64,000 nt of DNA from Mycolicibacterium iranicum (GTDB lineage: Bacteria > Actinomycetota > Actinomycetes > Mycobacteriales > Mycobacteriaceae): NCBI RefSeq assembly GCF_001650495.1, contig NZ_LWCS01000017.1, forward strand, positions 38,255-102,254, given 5' to 3'. This document shows positions 40,005 through 49,629 of this stretch, piece by piece. The position numbers and the translations under genes are program-made. Below the pieces are notes generated by a model. That model saw only the letters and a program-made list of their open reading frames with translations, made no database searches and was not told the origin of the DNA. Position 1 is the stretch's first letter; each line of letters starts with the position of its first letter.

Positions 40005-41222
40005 CTAGAGGGGGTCGCGGCCTGCCGGGCAGGACATGCAGCGCGGGCCGCCACGGCCGGTGCCGAGCTCCGAGGCCGAGATCGGCAGCACCTCGATGCC
40101 CGAATCCATCAGCCGCGCATTGGTTTCCGTGTTCCGCTCGTAGGCCACCACCACGCCGGGCGCGAGCGCGAGCGTGTTGTTGCCGTCATCCCACTGCTCA
40201 CGCTCGGCGGTGACGGGATCGAGCCCGGTGTCGATGACCCGCAGCTTGCCGATTCCCATCGCATCGGCGGCCGCGTCGACGAAGGGTGCGGCCCTGTCGA
40301 TCGTGACGCCTTCGGCCCGGCGACGAATCGTGAACGCCGTCAACGAATCCTGGATGTTCGGATACATCACGACGGCGTCCTTGTCGACCATCGTGCACAC
40401 CGTGTCGAGGTGCATCTGGGCACGCTCCTGCGCTATCGGCACCGCGAGCACGGTGTGAGCAAGATCATCGTCGAACAGGCTGCGCGCCAACGCTTCCGCG
40501 CCCGCCGGCGTGGTGCGTTCACCCACACCGACGGCGACGACGCCGGGGGCCAGCAGCAGTACGTCGCCGCCCTCGATGGGGGCCGAACGCGACTCGTAGG
40601 CCCGCCGCACCCCGAGGAATCGCGGGTGGTGCGCATAGATCAGGTCGGTCAGCGACGTCTCGCGCACCCGGGCACGCATCGCCAGCGACGTGATCGCTAC
40701 CCGCGGCCCGATCCAGAACGACGAGTCGCGGGTGAACAACAGGTTCGGCAGCGGATCGATTACGAAATCACCGCCGTGGTGCATTCGCCGAACCAGCGAC
40801 AGCTCGTTCTCCCCGAACGGAAGTTCGTCGAACGTCATCCCGGCCATCAGGATCCGCGCGAGCGCGGCGGCGTCGAGCGTGCGCAGGTACGCCGAAAGCT
40901 CCTGAGCCAGCGGCGCGCCGAGGCGACGAGAATCGACCGCGGCCGAGATGCCGTGCATCCGGGCCGCACCGCTCTTCGCGAGCGCCTCGGTCAACAGATC
41001 GCCGAGCACCAGCACCTCGACATCGCGGGAGCGCAGCAAGTCGGCGAAGGCGTCGTGTTCCTGCTGCGCCCTGGCCACCCACGGCAGCCCGTCGAAGAGC
41101 AGGGTGTCGTTGTTGCGCGGCGTCAACCGCTGCAACTCCGGCCCTGGCCGGTGCAGGATGACCACGCGAAGCCTGCCGACCTCCGAATTGCACCCGAGCG
41201 CCGCATCCGTCACATCTAGCAC
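40005..41222 (-). CDS. arcA: Arginine deiminase
   Basis: Hydrolyses L-arginine to citrulline and ammonia. The roughly 405-residue enzyme (M. tuberculosis Rv1001, 402) has [20 protein letters not shown] (Asp/Glu substrate residues), [14 protein letters not shown] with the catalytic His, and GGPRCMSCP with the nucleophilic Cys close to the C-terminus. I prefer the GTG at 41222 because the GTG at 41240 falls inside the soxR operator dyad; the longer form would add six residues. There is no arcB/arcC cluster. The gene diverges from soxR, so SoxR may also influence it. Confidence 0.96.
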   Translation of the reverse strand: MLDVTDAALGCNSEVGRLRVVILHRPGPELQRLTPRNNDTLLFDGLPWVARAQQEHDAFADLLRSRDVEVLVLGDLLTEALAKSGAARMHGISAAVDSRRLGAPLAQELSAYLRTLDAAALARILMAGMTFDELPFGENELSLVRRMHHGGDFVIDPLPNLLFTRDSSFWIGPRVAITSLAMRARVRETSLTDLIYAHHPRFLGVRRAYESRSAPIEGGDVLLLAPGVVAVGVGERTTPAGAEALARSLFDDDLAHTVLAVPIAQERAQMHLDTVCTMVDKDAVVMYPNIQDSLTAFTIRRRAEGVTIDRAAPFVDAAADAMGIGKLRVIDTGLDPVTAEREQWDDGNNTLALAPGVVVAYERNTETNARLMDSGIEVLPISASELGTGRGGPRCMSCPAGRDPL

Positions 41223-41238
41223 CGTAACCCCACGGACC

Positions 41239-41258
41239 ACCTGAACTATGGTTTAGGT
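41239..41258. promoter_or_regulatory. MerR-type (SoxR) operator overlapping the soxR promoter
   Basis: ACCTGAACTATGGTTTAGGT is a 20-base dyad in which eight of ten base pairs match. TATGGT at 41247-41252 fits a -10 element eight bases before the A of the soxR ATG, so soxR is probably transcribed leaderless. MerR proteins bind dyads between -35 and -10, which fits. Confidence 0.6.
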
Positions 41259-41259
41259 C

Positions 41260-41694
41260 ATGGAGTGGCCGCACGAGCTGACGCCGAGCGAGATGTCGGC
41301 GCGTAGCGGGGTCGCCGTTTCCGCGCTGCACTTCTACGAGCGCGAAGGGCTCATCACGAGCAGACGCACCGGCGGCAACCAGCGGCGCTATTCACGAGAG
41401 ACACTCCGCCGGGTGGCGTTCATCCGGATGTCGCAGCGTCTCGGGATTCCCCTGGCGCGCATCCGCGAGGCGCTCGCCACCCTGCCCGACGATCGCGTGC
41501 CCACCAGCAAGGACTGGGCCCGGCTGTCGGCCGGATGGCGCGAAGACCTCGACGAGCGAATCCTCCACCTGCAGCGACTGCGCGACAATCTGACCGGATG
41601 CATCGGCTGCGGCTGCCTGAGCCTCAAGGTGTGCACGTTGGCCAACCCCGGCGACGTCCTCGCCGACGAGGGCCCGGGCGCAGTTCGCCTCTGA
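41260..41694 (+). CDS. soxR: Redox-sensing transcriptional activator SoxR
   Basis: 144-residue MerR-family regulator that senses redox-cycling compounds through a [2Fe-2S] cluster. Winged helix-turn-helix at the N-terminus ([20 protein letters not shown]), dimerisation helix (about 85-120), and the cluster motif [12 protein letters not shown], which is C-x2-C-x-C-x5-C exactly as in SoxR. The dyad operator ends one base before the ATG, implying leaderless mRNA. No soxS exists in actinobacteria; targets there are usually redox enzymes and monooxygenases. alkB lies 34 bases downstream. Confidence 0.96.
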   Translation: MEWPHELTPSEMSARSGVAVSALHFYEREGLITSRRTGGNQRRYSRETLRRVAFIRMSQRLGIPLARIREALATLPDDRVPTSKDWARLSAGWREDLDERILHLQRLRDNLTGCIGCGCLSLKVCTLANPGDVLADEGPGAVRL

Positions 41695-41728
41695 CAGTTT
41701 CGAACGCCTGTGCGATAGACTGCGCGGC

Positions 41729-42346
41729 ATGGAGCAGGCTCTGCAAAGCTCGCTTTTCGACCAGTCCGATCGGCGGGACCTCGGCGACGGCGCGTGGCTC
41801 GAAGTGCGTTCCGGATGGCTGTCGCAGGACGATTCGCCCGATGACGCCCTGTTCGCCGAGTTGCGTGATCAGATCCCGTGGCGGGCCGAGCGCCGCCAGA
41901 TGTATGACCGGGTGCTGGATGTCCCGCGGCTGGTCAGCTTCGTGAACTTCTCGGGCCGGGACGCGGACGCGGTCCCCCACCCGCGGCTCAAGCAACTCCG
42001 CAGAAGGCTCAACGACGCCTACGCCGGCGAGCTCGGCGAGCCTTTCGTGACGGCGGGCCTGTGCCTGTACCGCGACGGCAACGACAGCGTCGCCTGGCAC
42101 GGCGACAATGTCGGCCGCAGCAGCACCGAGGACACCATGGTCGCCATCGTCGGCCTCGGTGCGACAAGGGTTTTCGCGCTGCGCCCGCGCGGCGGCGGGC
42201 CGTCCTTGCGGCTGCGCCACTGCCACGGCGACCTGCTGGTCATGGGCGGGTCGTGCCAGCGCACCTGGGAACACTCGATCCCCAAGACCGCCAGGCCGAC
42301 CGGGCCGCGGATCAGCATCCAGTTCCGTCCGTACGACGTCCGCTGA
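41729..42346 (+). CDS. alkB: AlkB-like alpha-ketoglutarate-dependent dioxygenase
   Basis: Fe(II)/2-oxoglutarate oxygenase predicted to repair alkylated bases. In the 205-residue protein the iron ligands are the HxD in VAWHGDNVG and the distal His in RTWEHSIPKT; the 2-oxoglutarate arginine and neighbouring Arg are in GPRISIQFRPY. PHPRLKQLRRRLNDA resembles the nucleotide-recognition lid of ALKBH2/3-like proteins. M. tuberculosis Rv1000c is the equivalent. Closeness to soxR suggests a stress-related unit, although the two may not share a promoter. Confidence 0.95.
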   Translation: MEQALQSSLFDQSDRRDLGDGAWLEVRSGWLSQDDSPDDALFAELRDQIPWRAERRQMYDRVLDVPRLVSFVNFSGRDADAVPHPRLKQLRRRLNDAYAGELGEPFVTAGLCLYRDGNDSVAWHGDNVGRSSTEDTMVAIVGLGATRVFALRPRGGGPSLRLRHCHGDLLVMGGSCQRTWEHSIPKTARPTGPRISIQFRPYDVR

Positions 42347-42363
42347 CCGTCGTCGCGCTTGTT

Positions 42364-43047
42364 CTACCCTTTGACGAGCTCCACCGTCTGCGTCACCAGG
42401 TCGCGGGCCCGTTGAGTGTCGATGTCCGCAAGAGGCCTGTCCGCCACCACAAGCGGGTTCGCCGTGACGATCACGATGAAGTTCCCGAAGTGGGCGACGT
42501 AGTTGTAGAGCTCGCCGGTGCGTGGCCCTTCCGCGGTCATCGTCTGCAGCACGCGGTGCGTCCCGACGACATCGGCGCCCTCGATCTGCGGCGCCTCCAC
42601 CACCTCGACGAGTCCGCCGATACCCGGGCCTCTGAACGTCACCTTCTGGCACTGCTCGGACGGAGTGTTCGCGGGCACGGGCTCGGAGGTCTCCACCGCG
42701 AGCGCGATGTAGCGCATGCCGTCGCCCTCGGCGGTCGTCGCCGCCATGTTGCCTTTGACGCCATCGGGAATGGTCTGTTCACCGGCGGACTTGCCGCAGT
42801 CGGCGGGATCGAAGGTCAGTCCCGGCGGCAGCTTCTGGGCCTTGAGGAACTGCGGGTCGATGGCCGCGGGTCCGACGGACGTGACCGTGAAAGGCGGCGG
42901 GAAATCGGCTTTCACCTCGGCGATCCTCGCGATGTCGGCGTTCGACAGATCGTCGGGTCGGGGTGCGTTGCACGCCGACAGACACGGCGCCAGCAGTCCG
43001 GCGACCGCCGCCATCGTGATCGTCAGACGCTTCCGGGGGTTCGACAT
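42364..43047 (-). CDS. Lipoprotein, DUF5642-like
   Basis: 227-residue predicted lipoprotein starting at ATG 43047. Signal MSNPRKRLTITMAAVAGLLA then lipobox CLSACN. The mature region (IARIAEVKADFPPPFTVTSV, PADCGKSAG, VEVVEAPQIEGADVVGTHRV, YNYVAHFGNFIVIVTANPL) matches a mycobacterial exported family of unknown function near Rv0999. A longer frame to 43203 exists but would place residues before the signal. The neighbouring gene encodes a paralogue with the same fold pattern. Confidence 0.84.
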   Translation of the reverse strand: MSNPRKRLTITMAAVAGLLAPCLSACNAPRPDDLSNADIARIAEVKADFPPPFTVTSVGPAAIDPQFLKAQKLPPGLTFDPADCGKSAGEQTIPDGVKGNMAATTAEGDGMRYIALAVETSEPVPANTPSEQCQKVTFRGPGIGGLVEVVEAPQIEGADVVGTHRVLQTMTAEGPRTGELYNYVAHFGNFIVIVTANPLVVADRPLADIDTQRARDLVTQTVELVKG

Positions 43048-43075
43048 CGCCGCCAATGTACCTGCGACGCTGCGC

Positions 43076-43732
43076 TCAGCCGCGCAGCGTGGACACCGTT
43101 TTGACGAGCAGATCCGAAGCGAAGCCCGGGCCGAGGGCGGGTTGGGGAGAACCCGGATCGGTGACGACCGCGACAAAGCAGACGTAGTCGTCGAGGTAGG
43201 CAACGAATGTCTCTGCGTGCGAACGTGTTTGGGTGCCGCCCTCGACGACCGTGGTCGCCGCGGTGCTCATGCCGACTGTGTCCGCGGCGGCGATGTCGGG
43301 TCCCGGCAGCCCGGTGACCGCGCCCGTCGACGGACCCGAAGCCACCGTCCACTGCCCGCACGCGGCCACCACCGCGGGATCGAGCGCGGCACCGGGCGTC
43401 GCATCCGCCACCACGGCGAAAACGATCCCGCCTGGTCCCGAGGCCGTCCACCCCGTCGTCGTCGCCGCGTCGACCGCCGGCGCCCCCAACATCGCACACT
43501 GCACGGGATCGGACACCGCGGATGTCCCGAAGCCCCACGCCGCGAACGGTGCAGGCGCACCGGTGTAGCCGGTCACCTCGTAGCCGGATGGCAGATCATG
43601 GCGGGCACGGTCGATCCGAGCCGGGTTGACCTCCAGGTTCGCGGGCGCCTGCGGTGCGGGAGGCGGCGGTTGGGGCGGTTGCGCGCAGGCGGCACACACG
43701 AGGAGCGGCACGCATGCGGCGGTGAGCCTCAC
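43076..43732 (-). CDS. Lipoprotein, second DUF5642-like paralogue
   Basis: 218 residues from GTG 43732. Signal MRLTAACVPLLVCAAC with lipobox VCAAC, a Pro-rich linker (PPQPPPPAPQAP), then a domain with the same layout as the downstream gene: ARIDRARHDLPSGYEVTGYT, AMLGAPAVDAATTTGWTASG and YLDDYVCFVAVVTDPGS. The pair probably arose by tandem duplication and is co-oriented with a 28-base gap. Function unknown; surface location likely. Confidence 0.82.
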   Translation of the reverse strand: MRLTAACVPLLVCAACAQPPQPPPPAPQAPANLEVNPARIDRARHDLPSGYEVTGYTGAPAPFAAWGFGTSAVSDPVQCAMLGAPAVDAATTTGWTASGPGGIVFAVVADATPGAALDPAVVAACGQWTVASGPSTGAVTGLPGPDIAAADTVGMSTAATTVVEGGTQTRSHAETFVAYLDDYVCFVAVVTDPGSPQPALGPGFASDLLVKTVSTLRG

Positions 43733-43768
43733 GCGCTGTTGATACCACGCGTCCGCGGTACGCAGGCC

Positions 43769-45232
43769 TCAAGCGGCTTCGGCCGCGTCGCTTTCCGTCT
43801 CATTTCCCTCGTCGGGGGCAGGTTCCTCCGTCGAGGAAATCTCCGTTTCCTGCTCCATTTCCGCGTTGCTGTCCGGCTCGGCCGCGGGCTCGTCGTCGGT
43901 GGCCGCGGGCGCGTCGCCGGTGACCGCGGGCTCGTCGTCGGCGTCCTCGCGCCGCGCGGCGTCCTCGGTCTCGTCGGCAACGATGGTGGAGGCCTCCACC
44001 CGCTCCGTGTTAGCTGAATCCGGAACCGAGTCGGACACTTCGGCGGTGTCCGGCTCCTCCGGCTCGGACGGCAGGTCGGGCCCGCCGACGCCGAAGGGGC
44101 CTGGCTCGGTGGTGCCGAGCACGCGGCCGAGTCCGAATCCCTCGGTCAGGTTGTCCACCGCGACCGGGATGGATGCCACGAGGCGGGCCACCATCCCGAC
44201 GAGGTCCTTGATCGGCCACCACTTCGCCTGCGTCGGAACGCCGGGCCCGATGTCACGGTCGTAGGCGTCCTCGATGATGACCCGTAGCGGGGCGTCGATC
44301 GCCTTCAGGATCGGCTCGGGGACGAACAGCTGGAACGGTTGCAGCAGCGGCACCATGTCGGTCTCGATGAGGTAGTACGTGGTGTCGCCTTCCCGCCCCT
44401 GGTACTGAGCCTCGGACAGCGGGACGTTCACCGTCTCACCGTGCAGCATGCCGTAGCCCAGCAAGGCATTGAGGGTGGCGATCAGGTTGAGCGGCCGAAC
44501 CGGGAAGTCGCCGCCCAAGCCGTCATACTGCCGGACGATGTCGATGGTCCGGTAGATGTCGTCGACGCTGTCGGTGGGTGACGCACCGGGGAACGGGATG
44601 CCGAGAATCGGGATGGTCGGCCAGTCGTCGAAGCGCATCAGGATCCCGCCGTTGGGCCGCATCGAGTTGGCGTCGAGCAAAAACGACACCGGTGGGGCGT
44701 CCGGCCCGTACTGCTCGATCAGCTCCCGCTTCAACAGGGACGCGATCACGGCGCTCTGTGAATAGCCGAAAACCACCATCGCGTCGCCGACTTCCGGCGC
44801 GACAGAGCCGACCACCGGATCCTCGTTGAACACGCAGTCTGACGTCGCCGCCACGCAGCTCGTCAGATTCGCCAGGCCTTCGGCGAGCGATTCCTCGAAG
44901 GTGAGCCGCCCGATCGGGAAGAAGTCCTCCGGGGTGTACACCGCGACGGCGTTGGTCACCGGGTCGCCGAACGCCGGGTCGAGGAGACCGGTCACGGCGT
45001 TGTCGAGGTAATCCTTGACGAAGTCCGGGGGATCCTTCGGACCGAGCAGCGGGTGGAACGTCCCACCCATGATCAGCGCAGTCGTGTTCGCCGAGAGGAT
45101 CACGGCCGCGGGCATGGCCCACGACAGTGCGACGGCAATCACGCTAGCGATCGCACAGGACACCATCACGAACGAGCGAAGAATCATCGCCATGCCCCGA
45201 CCCCTACGCGATTCTGTCTGTAGAGCTGACAT
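43769..45232 (-). CDS. PE-PPE-domain alpha/beta hydrolase, exported, with acidic C-tail
   Basis: 487 residues. An N-terminal hydrophobic signal/anchor (ILRSFVMVSCAIASVIAVAL) is followed by the PE-PPE domain (about 50-330), a serine-hydrolase fold related to cutinases: VILSANTTALIMGGTFHPLL, VFGYSQSAVIASLLKREL with the GxSxS nucleophile elbow, and later DYPVRPLN-like and HGETV segments. A final stretch of about 110 residues is very acidic (EPEEPDTAEVSD, ETESDAAEAA). It lacks any PE or PPE module, which is usual outside slow growers. It may act on acyl esters or trehalose lipids; substrate not shown. Confidence 0.88.
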   Translation of the reverse strand: MSALQTESRRGRGMAMILRSFVMVSCAIASVIAVALSWAMPAAVILSANTTALIMGGTFHPLLGPKDPPDFVKDYLDNAVTGLLDPAFGDPVTNAVAVYTPEDFFPIGRLTFEESLAEGLANLTSCVAATSDCVFNEDPVVGSVAPEVGDAMVVFGYSQSAVIASLLKRELIEQYGPDAPPVSFLLDANSMRPNGGILMRFDDWPTIPILGIPFPGASPTDSVDDIYRTIDIVRQYDGLGGDFPVRPLNLIATLNALLGYGMLHGETVNVPLSEAQYQGREGDTTYYLIETDMVPLLQPFQLFVPEPILKAIDAPLRVIIEDAYDRDIGPGVPTQAKWWPIKDLVGMVARLVASIPVAVDNLTEGFGLGRVLGTTEPGPFGVGGPDLPSEPEEPDTAEVSDSVPDSANTERVEASTIVADETEDAARREDADDEPAVTGDAPAATDDEPAAEPDSNAEMEQETEISSTEEPAPDEGNETESDAAEAA

Positions 45233-45330
45233 GTACCACTCGCGACAGGGCGGCGGGCGTTTTCGGCAAACGACGTCACAGATGCGCCAGCAAATTGACT
45301 AGCCTTGACCCCTGACGAACAGGAGATCGA

Positions 45331-46041
45331 ATGACCTTCGCCAAACGCGCCGGCGCCACGATCGTTGCCGCGACACTCGGAATCGGCCTGTCGGCCTGCG
45401 CGTCCGACACGTCGGGCGAGGCCCAGAAAGCCACCGACACTTCGGCGTCGCCGACGTCGTCATCGGCCACCAGCACTTCGGCGGCGCCACCCACGCCCCA
45501 GGCACCGCCTGCGGGCGCTCCCGGGATGACGCTCGATCAGTACATCCTCGACAACGACATCGACTCGTCGGGCGTCCTCAAGGGAGAAGACGGCGCGCCG
45601 ACGATCACGCTGCCGATCCCACCGGGCTGGGAGCCCGCCGGCCCCCGCGCTCCCCAGGGCGCCTACGACGCCCTCCTCTACACCGGGCCGCCGCCGTCGC
45701 CCACCCCCGCGACGATCGTGGCGTTCGTCTCCAAGCTGACCGGCGACGTCGATCCAGCGAAGGTCCTCGAATACGCCGCCAACGAGACGCGCGCCCTTCC
45801 CGGTTTCCAGGGCGCGGACGAAGGCAAGGCGAGCACCCTCGCCAATTACGAGGCGACGCAGATCGGCGGCTTTTACACCAAGGACGGCGTCGAGCTCCTG
45901 ATCGCGCAGAAGACCGTGGTGATCCCGGCGCCCGACGGCCTGTTCGTCCTCAAGATCACCGCCGAGGGTTCCGAAGATTACGCGATGCCGTTGATGGATG
46001 CCACGGCGGCGATCGACGAGCAGACCACGATCACCGCCTAG
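45331..46041 (+). CDS. LpqN-like lipoprotein
   Basis: 236-residue predicted lipoprotein: signal with lipobox LSAC near residue 22, a Ser/Thr/Pro/Ala-rich linker (about 25-68) suited to O-mannosylation, then an LpqN/LpqT-family domain (PTITLPIPPGWEPAGPRAPQ, YDALLYTGPPP, TIVAFVSKLTGDVDPAKVLE). It is the second member of this family in the window after lpqT. It faces away from the PE-PPE gene, and only three bases separate its stop from the convergent aroE-like gene. Confidence 0.87.
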   Translation: MTFAKRAGATIVAATLGIGLSACASDTSGEAQKATDTSASPTSSSATSTSAAPPTPQAPPAGAPGMTLDQYILDNDIDSSGVLKGEDGAPTITLPIPPGWEPAGPRAPQGAYDALLYTGPPPSPTPATIVAFVSKLTGDVDPAKVLEYAANETRALPGFQGADEGKASTLANYEATQIGGFYTKDGVELLIAQKTVVIPAPDGLFVLKITAEGSEDYAMPLMDATAAIDEQTTITA

Positions 46042-46044
46042 CGT

Positions 46045-46880
46045 TCAGGCCCTCGATATGCGGGACGCTTCGGCGACCAGCTCGGGACTCGGGCGCACCC
46101 CGGTGTAGCGCTCGAACTGCTCGGCGGCCTGCAGCGCGATCACCTCGGCACCGGTGATGACGTGTGCGCCGACGGCCCTGGCGGCCTTGATCAACGGCGT
46201 CTCCGACGGAAGAGCGACCACGTCGAACACCGTGGCGGCTGCCGCGATCGTCGCCTCGCCGAACGCGACGTCGTCTTCGTCCGGCCCACCGGACATGCCG
46301 ATCGGCGTGACGTTGACGATGATGGGGACCGTCAGCGATCCGACCTCGGGCCGGTACTCGTATCCGAGTCGATCAGCCAGGGCCGCACCGGTTTCGGCGT
46401 TTCGGGCCACGATGAATCCGGTCGTGAACCCGGCACCGGCGAACGCCGAGGCGACGGCTTTGGCCATGCCGCCGCTGCCGCGAATCAGCACAGCATCGTC
46501 GGCGTCGAGGCCGTGCTGCCGGATAAGGTGTTGCACCGCAAGGTAATCGGTGTTGGACGCGGTGAGATGGCCGAGGTCGTTGACGATCGTGTTGACCGAC
46601 TCGATGGCCCGCGCCGACGGTTCGATCTCGTCGACGAGGGCCAGCACGTCTTCTTTGAACGGCATCGACACCGAGCAGCCCCGGATGTCGAGCGCGCGCA
46701 CGCCCCCGATGGCCGCGGCGATGTCAGTGGTGGTGAACGCCTTGTAGATGAAGTCCAGCCCGAGCACATCGTAAAGATGGTTGTGAAACCGGGTGCCGAT
46801 GTTGCTCGGGCGGCCGGACAGCGAAATGCAGAGCCGCGTGTCCTTCGAAAGGGGCGGCCGCCTGCCGCCGCCATCCGTCA

Positions 46881-46881
<1 letters not shown>
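46045..46881 (-). CDS. Shikimate dehydrogenase-like protein
   Basis: 278-residue NAD(P)-dependent dehydrogenase of the AroE fold. The catalytic lysine is in GCSVSMPFKEDVL and the paired Asp in TASNTDYLAVQ; the nucleotide-binding loop reads LIRGSGGMAKAVASAFAGAG, and the substrate region contains NVTPIGMSGG. The NADP-binding glycine motif is degenerate (GSGGMA rather than GAGGAA), so it may be an AroE paralogue working on quinate or another substrate. Its start codon shares one base with the pat stop, so the two genes are coupled. Confidence 0.9.
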
Positions 46882-47987
<1,106 letters not shown>

Positions 47988-48029
47988 TCACTCCGCGATG
48001 TTTGATGGCACAAACTCACCGGCAACGAG

Positions 48030-49124
48030 ATGATGTGGATGCAGCGGGATCACCGAAGCGCAGATCACTTCGAGTGGTTCAGCGGCTTCCTCGAAGCACG
48101 TGGTGTGGCGCTGGTCGTACGCCTTGTCGTCGCGACGATGGCACTGTCGATGGCGGCGGCAGTGCTGGTGCTTCTCAGCGGTGCCGGCGGACCCGCAGGC
48201 CAGCCGCAACGCGCGATGATGTGGGTGGCCATCGCCGGTGGGGTGGCCGGGGCGGGACTGTGGATATGGCGATGGCCGACGAAGACGCAGTCCGCCGGGT
48301 TCGTGATGTTGACAAGTGTTTCGATCGCCCTGGCCTGCCTGGCCTACCCGGACCCGCTGGCAGCGCTGCTCGGATGTATCGCGTTCACCACCAACGGTGC
48401 CATCAGCGCCTTCTTCCACACGACGCGCCTGGTGCTCGCCAACGTGGCGGTCGCCGCCGGTGTCGGGGCCTACGAGGCGATTCAACTCGCCGCCGAAGGG
48501 CGGACGGCGCTCGCCGCGGTCGACTTCTTCCTGATCATTCAGATCAACATCGGTGTACCACTGGCGATACGGCTGCTGTTGCACGCGCTCGAAGGTGACC
48601 TGCTCTACGCGGATCTGGATCCGCTGACCGGGCTTCTGAACCGGCGCGCTTTCCGCAGACAGACGAAGAGCCTGCTCGCGCGCCGCTACGAGTCTGATCG
48701 CTACCTGGTCGTGGCGCTGCTCGATCTCGACGACTTCAAAGCGCTCAACGACAAGCACGGGCACCTCGCCGGAGACCGGGCGTTGGTAGCCGTCTCCGAC
48801 GCGCTGCGGGCGACCGCGACACCGACGGCGGTGATCACGCGCAGCGGAGGCGAGGAGTTCCTGATCGCCGACGTCGCGTCGTCACCGCGGGCCTTCCTGC
48901 GCTACCAGGACGTGTGCGACGCGATCGCCGGCCTTCCGATGCACGTGCGCGCCAGCGTCGGGACGGCGTACACCGAACTGGCGGCCACGTCGGCGCGGGC
49001 GCACGAAGCCGTCGTCGACCACCTGATCGCCGCCGCTGACACTGCGATGTACCGTGCAAAACGGAACGGGGGCAACCAATGTCACCATCACGGAGCCTGG
49101 CCCGGGCCCGGGTCGACGTCGTGA
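48030..49124 (+). CDS. Membrane-bound diguanylate cyclase (GGEEF variant)
   Basis: 364 residues: a six-segment membrane domain (about 28-195, MASE-like, no recognised sensory family) and a GGDEF domain (about 205-345). DPLTGLLNRRAFRR opens the domain, LDLDDFKALNDKHGHLAGD provides the metal/nucleotide site and the signature loop is SGGEEF. GGEEF is a functional variant, so synthesis of c-di-GMP from GTP is plausible. There is no RxxD inhibitory I-site upstream. M. tuberculosis has a single diguanylate cyclase elsewhere. A His-rich tail follows (CHHHGAWPG). Confidence 0.9.
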   Translation: MMWMQRDHRSADHFEWFSGFLEARGVALVVRLVVATMALSMAAAVLVLLSGAGGPAGQPQRAMMWVAIAGGVAGAGLWIWRWPTKTQSAGFVMLTSVSIALACLAYPDPLAALLGCIAFTTNGAISAFFHTTRLVLANVAVAAGVGAYEAIQLAAEGRTALAAVDFFLIIQINIGVPLAIRLLLHALEGDLLYADLDPLTGLLNRRAFRRQTKSLLARRYESDRYLVVALLDLDDFKALNDKHGHLAGDRALVAVSDALRATATPTAVITRSGGEEFLIADVASSPRAFLRYQDVCDAIAGLPMHVRASVGTAYTELAATSARAHEAVVDHLIAAADTAMYRAKRNGGNQCHHHGAWPGPGSTS

Positions 49125-49153
49125 CGCCGTGATGGGCGAGGGAGCGAGGGATA

Positions 49154-49582
49154 GTGCGGACGTTGATCACGGGAGTCGACGCGAATGGCCGGTCCAGCGT
49201 CGTCAGTCAGGACGAGCTGACGCTCGACCAGCTGGCACCGGGCTTCGCGATGGGTATTCCGTTCGCGACATCGGAGAGTCCGCCGCCCACCCGTCCCGCG
49301 GGTAGCGCACCGCTGATCGACCAGGGCATTGCGCCCGGGGTGGTGCGATGGATGTTCGTGGAGCTGGGCCCGGACTCCGAGACGCCGATGCATCACACCG
49401 ACACCCTCGATCTGCAGACGGTACTGTCCGGCAGCGTCGACCTCGTCCTGGACGACGGCGCCCACCACCTCGAGCAGGGTGATCTCGTGGTGCTCACGGG
49501 CGTCGACCACGCGTGGCGCGGCGGCCCGGACGGCTGCCGACTCAGTGCCGTGCTGATCGGCACCCCGCCGCCCATCGGGTGA
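49154..49582 (+). CDS. Cupin-domain protein
   Basis: 142-residue single-domain cupin. Motif 1 is ETPMHHTDTLDLQTVLSGSV and motif 2 is HHLEQGDLVVLTGVDHAWRG, with three or four His/Glu ligands for a metal. The start is a GTG 29 bases after the cyclase stop. Small cupins of this type are annotated as possible dioxygenases or epimerases without known substrate. It is followed by the palindrome and the MarR-family gene, and might belong to that regulon. Confidence 0.85.
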   Translation: MRTLITGVDANGRSSVVSQDELTLDQLAPGFAMGIPFATSESPPPTRPAGSAPLIDQGIAPGVVRWMFVELGPDSETPMHHTDTLDLQTVLSGSVDLVLDDGAHHLEQGDLVVLTGVDHAWRGGPDGCRLSAVLIGTPPPIG

Positions 49583-49601
49583 TGCACGCAATATTGCTAG
49601 C

Positions 49602-49618
49602 GCCCTAATTGTTAGGGC
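49602..49618. promoter_or_regulatory. Palindromic operator before the MarR/OhrR-type gene
   Basis: GCCCTAA-TTG-TTAGGGC is a perfect seven-base-pair inverted repeat with a three-base spacer, ending twelve bases before the MarR-family start codon. Such short dyads overlapping the promoter are typical MarR/OhrR autoregulatory sites. Confidence 0.6.
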
Positions 49619-49629
49619 ACTATCGAACT

